In this document: in pieces, positions 21,572-26,792 of the stretch
Position numbering within the stretch: the stretch's first letter is position 1
How the letters are laid out: each line of letters begins with the position of its first letter
Assembly: GCA_035250025.1 (NCBI GenBank)
Contig: DATFFO010000174.1
Coordinates: forward strand, 1 to 26,792
Source: DATFFO01 sp035250025
GTDB taxonomy: Bacteria; Actinomycetota; Acidimicrobiia; Spongiisociales; ZC4RG35
Direction: 5' to 3'
Length of the DNA: 26,792 nucleotides
Notes under the pieces: model-generated
The model's input: the letters and a program-made list of their open reading frames with translations, nothing else
Database searches by the model: none
What the model was told of the DNA's origin: nothing
Position numbers and translations under genes: made by a program

Positions 21572-22924
21572 TCAGCGCTCCGTGACGGCGTCCGCCTCGA
21601 AAGACCACCTGGCGCGCGAGGCGCGGGCCTCGTCGATGTCGACCCGGCTCAGGAGCAGTCCTCCGACGGCGAAGAACACCACCAGCGAGAGGATGGCGGT
21701 GCGGGATGAGCCGGTGGCCTGGCCGATGAAGGCGAACAAGAACGGTCCCCAGATCGACGAGAACTTCGAAAAGACGGAGTAGAAGCCGTAGAACTCCGCG
21801 GAGGCTTCCTCGGGGATCATCGACCCGTAGAGGCTGCGCGACAACGCCTGGACACCACCGAGCACGAAACCGATGACGACGGCCAGGCCCAGGAACGGGG
21901 CCGCGGCTCCGGCGGGGATGAAATACGCCGCCACGGCGATTGCGGTCCAGACGACCAGCCCGATGAGCAGCGCTCGCTTGATGCCGACGCCGGCCGACAG
22001 CCGGGCGAAGCCCAGGGCACCGAAGTAGGCGATGAACTGCACGATCAGGAAAGCGAGGATGATGATGACGATGTCCAGATCGAGAGTGCCGCCGGCGTAG
22101 GCGGCGGAGATGTTGATGGTCGTCTGGATGCCGTCGTTGTAGAGGATGAAGGCCACGACGAACAACAGGAGCTGGGGAAACCGGATCAGGCGCCGAGCGG
22201 TGTCCCAGGTCCGCCCGAATCCGATCCGGGCATAGGCGGCCACCTTCGGGAGCCGGGCAAGGCGGTCGGGGATCCTGCGGGCGGTGCCCGACTCGGGAAT
22301 CCGCGGGATCGCCCACAGGGAAAATCCCATCCACCAGACACCCGCTCCGGCGATGGCGAGACGGGTCGTCAGCACCGTCCCGAAGGGCTCGAGGAAGATC
22401 AGGGCGACGGCGATCAGCAAGTAGACCCCACCGCCGATGTAGCCCAGGGCGAAGCCGCGCGACGACTCGCGGTCGATGGTCTCGTCGGTCGTCAGGTCGG
22501 GGAGGAAGCCGTCGTAGAACACGTTGGCGGCGACGAATCCCATCTGGGCGAGCAGGAACAGGCCCAGGGTGGCGATGACACGGCCAGGAGCGGCGAAGAA
22601 CAGGAGGATCGTGAAGGAGGACCCGGCGAGAGCGAAGAACATGAGGAACTTCTTCTTGGAGGCCGAGAAGTCGGCGATGGCCCCGAGTACCGGGACGACC
22701 AGGAACATCACGAGCGGTCCGAACCCGGCCACGAGTCCCCACAGTCCGTCCGCCTCCCAATCCCTCCCGAACAGGCGGTAGGTCTCGCCGGGGACCACGG
22801 AGTCCACGAAGAAGGCGGGCAGCACGGCGCCGGCGATCACGGTCGAGTAGGCCGAGTTCGCCCAGTCGTACATCGCCCAGGCGCGCAACGACCGCCGGTC
22901 GTTCTTGATCGACGGCTCGGTCAC
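21572..22924 (-). CDS. UMF1-family MFS transporter
   Basis: A 450-residue, 12-helix major facilitator with the UMF1 signature RAWAMYDWANSAYSTVI near the first helix and the intracellular-loop motif ADFSASKKK after helix 2. Bacterial UMF1 substrates are not well defined; the yeast relative Atg22 exports amino acids from the vacuole. It is a distant paralogue of the transporter at 15898. GTG at 22924 lies 7 nt after the stop of the cyclic-nucleotide-binding gene, so the pair forms an operon, and the regulatory-domain protein may act on the transporter or simply share expression. Confidence 0.88.
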   Translation of the reverse strand: MTEPSIKNDRRSLRAWAMYDWANSAYSTVIAGAVLPAFFVDSVVPGETYRLFGRDWEADGLWGLVAGFGPLVMFLVVPVLGAIADFSASKKKFLMFFALAGSSFTILLFFAAPGRVIATLGLFLLAQMGFVAANVFYDGFLPDLTTDETIDRESSRGFALGYIGGGVYLLIAVALIFLEPFGTVLTTRLAIAGAGVWWMGFSLWAIPRIPESGTARRIPDRLARLPKVAAYARIGFGRTWDTARRLIRFPQLLLFVVAFILYNDGIQTTINISAAYAGGTLDLDIVIIILAFLIVQFIAYFGALGFARLSAGVGIKRALLIGLVVWTAIAVAAYFIPAGAAAPFLGLAVVIGFVLGGVQALSRSLYGSMIPEEASAEFYGFYSVFSKFSSIWGPFLFAFIGQATGSSRTAILSLVVFFAVGGLLLSRVDIDEARASRARWSFEADAVTER

Positions 22925-22931
22925 CCCGTCG

Positions 22932-23342
22932 TCAGGAGGGCTGACGGTCTTCGGCGAGGCGGCGGATGCGTCGTTCGATCTCGGGGTGCTTGTCGGCGAT
23001 CTGGCGGAACGAGCCGGCGGTCAAGGTCATCATCGACATCACAGACGTGGCGACCACATCGGCGTTGCGGTGGCGGTCGCTCAGAATGGCCATCTCGCCG
23101 AACACGTCGCCCTTCCCCAGTGTGGCGACGACGTCACCGTCGCGCCGCACCTCGGCGTCGCCCGAGAGGATCACGTAGAGCTGAAAACCCGAGTCGTCCT
23201 GGCGGATGACATGGAGGTCGGGATGGGCGCCGATGAAGTGCGAATACTTCCGCAGGTCGTCGAGGACGGAGTCGTCCAGATCGGCGAACAACTCCACCTG
23301 GCGCAATTGCTCGTTCGTACAGCCCGAGAAGAATGCCGTCAT
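22932..23342 (-). CDS. Cyclic nucleotide-binding domain protein (stand-alone)
   Basis: A 136-residue protein that is almost only a CRP-type cNMP-binding domain (about 17-125). The phosphate-binding cassette reads GDVFGEMAILSDRHRNADV (78-96), with E83 and R92 in the positions that contact cyclic nucleotide. There is no helix-turn-helix, kinase or channel part, so it presumably works through partner proteins. ATG at 23342 is set by a perfect AAGGAGG 5 nt upstream, with a TAGCTT -10 box at 23365-23370 (leftward); a longer in-frame start at 23414 is rejected. It leads the operon with the UMF1 transporter and diverges from the sugar-dehydrogenase gene. Confidence 0.88.
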   Translation of the reverse strand: MTAFFSGCTNEQLRQVELFADLDDSVLDDLRKYSHFIGAHPDLHVIRQDDSGFQLYVILSGDAEVRRDGDVVATLGKGDVFGEMAILSDRHRNADVVATSVMSMMTLTAGSFRQIADKHPEIERRIRRLAEDRQPS

Positions 23343-23364
23343 CAAACCTCCTTGACGGGTCCCC

Positions 23365-23370
23365 AAGCTA
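23365..23370 (-). promoter_or_regulatory. -10 box of the cNMP-domain/UMF1 operon
   Basis: TAGCTT read leftward, followed about 10 nt later by AAGGAGG and the ATG. The gene therefore has a conventional leader, unlike its divergent neighbour. Confidence 0.4.
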
Positions 23371-23432
23371 CACCTCCTCGAGTTGCGGGGTCGCCGGGAA
23401 GCGGCCCTTCCCACCCAATCTCGGCGTCCCCC

Positions 23433-23438
23433 TACCGT
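23433..23438 (+). promoter_or_regulatory. -10 box, leaderless promoter of the sugar-dehydrogenase gene
   Basis: TACCGT lies 7 nt before GTG 23446, and no ribosome site is present. It supports this start over the upstream ATG at 23383. Confidence 0.5.
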
Positions 23439-23445
23439 TCAGGCG

Positions 23446-24648
23446 GTGAACCGCCGTGTCGCCCTGCCCTTCGTCGTGCTGATTGCGGTGGCATGCAGCG
23501 ACGGCTCCCCCGCCAATACAACGGCATCGCAGGCGGTCACCGCCCCGCCGGCGTCGGCTGCGCCTTCGGTGCCGTCGACCCGACCCCCGACCCCGGCCGA
23601 ACCGACCACGAGTGTCGTTGCCGAGATGCCCACGTCGACGTCCTCGGTGACGTCCACGACCCTGCCGGAGTTGCGGGCGCTGGCCTACGGAGAGGCGATC
23701 GAAGCAGACTTCCCAATCGTTCTGACCGCCCGTCCCGGGGACGATTTTGCCCTGCTCGCCGAGCGATCGGGGACCATCTACCGATTCGCCGACGGCAAGG
23801 TCGGAGACCAGGTCGGTGATCTGACCGGTCGCACGATCACGAACGGCGAACGGGGTCTACTGGGGATGGTGCGACATCCACAGGACGACTCCCGGGTCTT
23901 CGTCCACTATTCCGATCCGGAGGGCGACACCATCGTCTCGGAGTTCCGGTTCGACGGCATCGTCGACGTGTCGTCGGAACGCGTGCTGCTGTCCGTGGAG
24001 CAGCCCGCCGCCAATCACAACGGGGGCATGATCCAGTTCGGGCCGGACGGCGCCCTCTATGTCGGGCTCGGCGACGGAGGCGCCAGTGACGACGCCTTTG
24101 GTCACGGACAGAATCCGGACACCCTCCTGGGAGGAATCGTGCGGCTCGATCCCGAGGGCGGCGACCCCAGGCTGTGGCAGTACGGTTTGCGGAACCCGTG
24201 GCGCTTCTGGATCGACGGCGAGGACATCTGGATCGCGGACGTGGGCCAGGACTCCTACGAGGAGATCGATCTCGCCCCGATCGCCGCCGACGGCATCAAT
24301 TATGGGTGGTCCATCATGGAGGGGGCGCATTGTTTCAACTCCTCGTCGTGTGACCAGGAGGGCCTGACGCTGCCGCTCGTCGAGATCGAACGCGGGGACG
24401 GCGGCTCGTGCTCTATCACAGGGGGAGTCGTCTACAGGGGAACCGCCATCCCCGAGCTCGACGGCCGTTTCCTCTTCTCCGACTACTGCGGTGGGTACCT
24501 GCGCTCCGTCGACCGGAGTGGCCGGGTCAGTGATCACACAGAAGAGGTCGGGCAGGCCGGAGCCGTCGTCTCATTCGGCATGGACGGTCGAGGCGAGGTG
24601 TACGTGCTGACGACCGATCAGGTACTTCCGCTGGTGCCAAAGAGGTAG
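23446..24648 (+). CDS. PQQ-type glucose/sorbosone dehydrogenase family lipoprotein
   Basis: A 400-residue exported protein. Residues 1-17 form a lipoprotein signal (MNRRVALPFVVLIAVAC, lipobox cysteine C17), 20-75 a Ser/Thr/Pro/Ala linker, and 80-398 a six-bladed propeller of the soluble glucose dehydrogenase/HHIP/YliI family. Family landmarks are GERGLLGMVRHP (134-145), the catalytic histidine H191 in ANHNGGMIQFGPDG, YVGLGDGG (205-212), GLRNPWRFWID (247-257) and DVGQDSYEEID (265-275). Four cysteines (296, 302, 322, 348) could form disulfides, as suits an extracellular protein. It probably oxidises a sugar or related aldose using PQQ and metal; the substrate is unknown. GTG 23446 is chosen from the signal peptide and the leaderless -10 box. 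It converges with the GNAT gene, 12 nt away. Confidence 0.87.
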   Translation: MNRRVALPFVVLIAVACSDGSPANTTASQAVTAPPASAAPSVPSTRPPTPAEPTTSVVAEMPTSTSSVTSTTLPELRALAYGEAIEADFPIVLTARPGDDFALLAERSGTIYRFADGKVGDQVGDLTGRTITNGERGLLGMVRHPQDDSRVFVHYSDPEGDTIVSEFRFDGIVDVSSERVLLSVEQPAANHNGGMIQFGPDGALYVGLGDGGASDDAFGHGQNPDTLLGGIVRLDPEGGDPRLWQYGLRNPWRFWIDGEDIWIADVGQDSYEEIDLAPIAADGINYGWSIMEGAHCFNSSSCDQEGLTLPLVEIERGDGGSCSITGGVVYRGTAIPELDGRFLFSDYCGGYLRSVDRSGRVSDHTEEVGQAGAVVSFGMDGRGEVYVLTTDQVLPLVPKR

Positions 24649-24660
24649 GGCGGCCTCCGG

Positions 24661-25125
24661 TCAGAGGTCCTTGCCCAGGCACACGCTCGACGGCGTCCCC
24701 AGGTACTCGCCCCAGCAAGGGACGGGGCGGAACCCGAAGGATTCGTAGAGGGCCCGGGCGCGGGGCTGGCTGTCGCCCATCTCGAGCAGCAAGCCGGTGG
24801 CGCCCAGACTGCGGGCGTGCTCCTCGAGGTTATGGAGGATCGAGCGTCCCAATCCCTGGCCCTGGCGACCGGGGCGTACGTACATGCGTTTGACTTCGGC
24901 CCTGCCGTCTCTTGTCAGCCGCACGGCGCCGCACCCGACCGGCAGCCCATCGACACGGGCGACGACAAAGACACCACGTCCTTCGCCGACCTCCTCGGGG
25001 TCGAGTCGGAAGTGGTTGTCGCCCGGGTCGTAGATGTCATCGAGGTAGGCGTTGAGCTCCAGGATGAGGGAAGCGGCGTCGGGATCGGTGGGGGAGCAGA
25101 TCTCGAATTCGATGGGGCTCGCCAT
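24661..25125 (-). CDS. GNAT-family N-acetyltransferase
   Basis: A 154-residue GCN5-related acetyltransferase. The acetyl-CoA pyrophosphate loop is VRPGRQGQGLG (83-93), preceded by the beta-4 strand AEVKRMYV and followed by the ARALYESFGF motif near 123-132, a typical C-terminal GNAT signature. It moves an acetyl group to an amine of unknown identity. ATG at 25125 is the only good start; no clear ribosome site is seen. It diverges from the HIT gene across 92 bp, in which only the HIT -10 box stands out. Confidence 0.88.
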   Translation of the reverse strand: MASPIEFEICSPTDPDAASLILELNAYLDDIYDPGDNHFRLDPEEVGEGRGVFVVARVDGLPVGCGAVRLTRDGRAEVKRMYVRPGRQGQGLGRSILHNLEEHARSLGATGLLLEMGDSQPRARALYESFGFRPVPCWGEYLGTPSSVCLGKDL

Positions 25126-25203
25126 GGCCGCACGAGGCTACCGGACGGGTGCGAACCCTCGGCCCGGCCCGTGGCGCCAGTCTGGCGGATCGGCGGAGCG
25201 TCC

Positions 25204-25209
25204 TATCCT
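25204..25209 (+). promoter_or_regulatory. -10 box, leaderless promoter of the HIT gene
   Basis: TATCCT lies 8 nt before ATG 25218, with no ribosome site between them. Confidence 0.5.
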
Positions 25210-25217
25210 GAATTCCC

Positions 25218-25622
25218 ATGCCCACGATCTTCACCCGCATCATCGAAGGGGAGATCCCCGGCACGTTCGTATGGCGTGATGACCGTTGCGTGGCGTTCAT
25301 GTCGATCAATCCGCTCCGTCGAGGGCACGTCCTGGTCGTGCCCATCGAGGAGGTCGACCACTGGCTCGACTGCCCCGACGATCTCCGCGACCACCTCTTC
25401 GCCGTCTCCCAGCGGATCGGCCAAGCCCTCCAGGGCACCTTCGGTTCGGAGAGGATCGGGTTGATGATCGCGGGGCTGGAGGTGCCGCATCTCCACATCC
25501 ATGTCGTCCCGATCGACGGCGTCCACGACCTCGACTTCGCCAATGCGGCCCGTGACGTGGACCCCGACGACCTGGAGTCGGCTGCCCGGCTGATCCGGGA
25601 CGCTGTCGACGGGACCGACTGA
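25218..25622 (+). CDS. HIT-family nucleotide hydrolase/transferase
   Basis: A 134-residue histidine-triad protein. The catalytic HxHxHxx motif is HLHIHVVP (91-98; H91, H93, H95). The N-terminal IFTRIIEGEIPGTFVWRDD (4-22) and the INPLRRGHVLVVP strand (30-42) are typical of the HINT branch. Members cleave phosphoramidate or phosphoanhydride bonds in AMP derivatives; the exact substrate is not readable. The stop is followed after 10 nt by the transporter start, so the two probably form an operon. Confidence 0.92.
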   Translation: MPTIFTRIIEGEIPGTFVWRDDRCVAFMSINPLRRGHVLVVPIEEVDHWLDCPDDLRDHLFAVSQRIGQALQGTFGSERIGLMIAGLEVPHLHIHVVPIDGVHDLDFANAARDVDPDDLESAARLIRDAVDGTD

Positions 25623-25632
25623 GATAGCCGTC

Positions 25633-26454
25633 TTGCTGGCGGCTCTCGCCGCCCTCGGCTTCGGATTCGGCGACTTCCTGGGAGGGTCCGCCACTCGCTC
25701 GCTGCCTGTTTGGCGCGCCCTGCTGTGGGCCCACGGCATTGGCCTGGCCCTGGTGGGGGTCTGGACCATGACGGCCACGAGCGTGCCTCTGCCTGCCGAT
25801 CTCGTTGCCGGTGCGGTGGCGGGGCTGTTCGGAATGGTCGGCCTCGCTTTTCTGTACACCGGCTTGGCGCGGGGAAGGGCGGCTGTGGTCGCTCCGACGG
25901 CCGCCGTCGTGGGGGCGGTGATCCCCGTCCTGGCGGGGGTGCTGGAGGGCGAGCGCCCCGGACTCGGCACCTGGGTGGGGGTGGCGGTGGCGCTCCCGGC
26001 CATCGTGATGGCATCGTCGGTCGAAGGGGTCGCCCGCCGATCGGCCGGGCTCGGCTATGGGTTAGGGGCGGGGGCCTTCTTCGGAGGCTACTTCGTGGCC
26101 CTGGCGGTCAGTTCCGAAGGTTCGGATCTGTGGCCATTGCTGGCGTCGCGCGGCACCTCGACGGTGATTCTGACGGTGGCGGCGCTGGCCGTGGGTCGAG
26201 AATGGCTGCGCATGCCGAATGGCCCGGCGGGCAGGGCGGTCCTGGGCGTAGGACTCCTCGACATGGTCGGCAACGTGACGTATCTCCTCGCTACCAAGGT
26301 CGGTGCCCTGGTGGTCGTGGCGGTGGTCGCCTCGCTCTACCCCGCCGTTACCGTGATCGTCTCCCGCTTCGTTTACCACGAGCACCTCTCCTGGCGCCAG
26401 ATCACCGGTCTGGTGGCGGCCCTGGGGGCGGTGGCGCTGCTGGCGGCGACGTAG
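25633..26454 (+). CDS. EamA/DMT-family membrane transporter
   Basis: A 273-residue protein with about ten hydrophobic helices arranged as two EamA repeats (about 1-133 and 140-273). The second repeat ends in SLYPAVTVIVSRFVYHEHLSW, matching the family motif near the ninth helix (P-x-x-x-x-x-x-x-x-x-x-E). The family exports or imports small metabolites; the substrate is unknown. No ATG or GTG suits the first helix; TTG at 25633 gives LLAALAALGFGFGDFLGG, and an ATA at 25624 is a rarer option. It is 10 nt downstream of the HIT gene. Confidence 0.83.
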   Translation: MLAALAALGFGFGDFLGGSATRSLPVWRALLWAHGIGLALVGVWTMTATSVPLPADLVAGAVAGLFGMVGLAFLYTGLARGRAAVVAPTAAVVGAVIPVLAGVLEGERPGLGTWVGVAVALPAIVMASSVEGVARRSAGLGYGLGAGAFFGGYFVALAVSSEGSDLWPLLASRGTSTVILTVAALAVGREWLRMPNGPAGRAVLGVGLLDMVGNVTYLLATKVGALVVVAVVASLYPAVTVIVSRFVYHEHLSWRQITGLVAALGAVALLAAT

Positions 26455-26474
26455 ACGTCGCCGGTTGCCGTGAA

Positions 26475-26521
26475 CCGTGGGCCACGGACCTCGGTTTCCG
26501 TGGTGGCGAACCCTGGGTTCG
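26475..26521. terminator. Hairpin cluster between convergent genes
   Basis: Three overlapping or adjacent inverted repeats lie between two converging genes: CCGTGG-G-CCACGG (26475-26487), CCACGGA with TCCGTGG (26482-26488 and 26497-26503, 8-nt loop), and CGAACCC-T-GGGTTCG (26507-26521). A bidirectional terminator is likely, though without T-runs. Confidence 0.5.
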
Positions 26522-26548
26522 GCGGCGGTCGCCGGGTCAGCGTCCGGC

Positions 26549-26792
26549 TCAAGTGACACCTCGGGCGTAGCCCACCACCGTCTCCTCCAGCGCCTCCATT
26601 GCCCTGGCGTGGCCCCCGAGGGCATCCGTGGTCGTGTAGGCCAGAACCCGGGCCACCCACAGACGGAAAAGCACTCCCCTCCAGCCGGGCTCCGGTCGGT
26701 ACGACTGCAGCAGCGCCACCAGCGTCTCCCTCCAGGTGCCGCCATCCATGAATGCGAAGGTCGGGCGGGCGAGGTTGGCAAGGAGGGCCTCG
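26549..26792 (-). CDS. C-terminal end of an unknown protein (5' end outside the window)
   Basis: The frame is open from the TGA at 26549 to the window edge, giving at least 80 residues: EALLANLARPTFAFMDGG, then a mostly helical stretch with WRETLVALLQSY and LEETVVGYARGVT at the end. An internal ATG at 26749 would give 66 residues, but similar composition continues upstream without a stop, so this is more likely the tail of a longer protein. I do not recognise the family. Codon use fits coding sequence. Confidence 0.55.
   Translation of the reverse strand, partial: EALLANLARPTFAFMDGGTWRETLVALLQSYRPEPGWRGVLFRLWVARVLAYTTTDALGGHARAMEALEETVVGYARGVT

Overview
This is a GC-rich, gene-dense bacterial window. 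Codon use, the many GTG starts, an F420-type PPOX protein, a tandem pair of dynamin-like GTPases, VanW/LapA/UMF1-type proteins and very frequent TANNNT boxes 6-9 nt before start codons (leaderless promoters) point to a high-GC actinomycete. An uncultured Acidimicrobiia-like lineage is my best guess, by inference only. I see no rRNA, tRNA, CRISPR, prophage or transposase. Twenty-five complete or nearly complete genes and one partial gene are supported.

Layout. (1) 1-198: hairpin-rich spacer, then a VanW-domain membrane-anchored protein (minus strand). (2) 2250-10808: a catabolic gene cluster built around two divergent promoters. Leftward run a fumarylacetoacetate-hydrolase-family protein and a PLP group II amino-acid decarboxylase. 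Rightward run a glutamine-synthetase-like ligase, a DAO-family FAD oxidoreductase, an acetoacetate-decarboxylase-family protein and an F420/PPOX protein. Then come a leftward aldehyde dehydrogenase and a rightward class III extradiol dioxygenase of the homoprotocatechuate type. (3) 10887-13938: two overlapping dynamin-like/YfjP-like GTPases. (4) 13963-15925: a lipid-kinase-like protein, divergent from a degenerate ADP-ribosylglycohydrolase. (5) 15898-22924: mostly leftward housekeeping and accessory genes. These are a UMF1 MFS transporter whose N-terminus is encoded by a 36-bp hairpin repeat, a zinc-type dehydrogenase, an aspartate-type aminotransferase, an amphipathic-repeat (LEA/apolipoprotein-like) protein, an SNase-LTD lipoprotein, a LapA-like membrane protein and a second UMF1 transporter. 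(6) 22932-26792: a cyclic-nucleotide-binding-domain protein, a PQQ-type sugar dehydrogenase lipoprotein, a GNAT acetyltransferase, a HIT hydrolase, an EamA-type transporter and the 3' end of an unknown gene.

How the genes work together. The most interesting part is 2250-10808. It contains the logic of a Puu-like trio (glutamate-amine ligase, DAO-type oxidase, aldehyde dehydrogenase), preceded by an amino-acid decarboxylase and followed by meta ring cleavage (HpaD-like dioxygenase plus FAH-family isomerase/decarboxylase). Both divergent promoter regions carry an identical 15-bp element in the same layout relative to the genes, which supports co-regulation. I propose a route from an aromatic amino acid (tyrosine/DOPA type) through the amine to a dihydroxyphenylacetate-type catechol and ring cleavage. 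A Schiff-base enzyme of the acetoacetate decarboxylase superfamily may stand in for a missing aldolase or hydratase step. The individual family assignments are solid; the pathway and substrate are inference.
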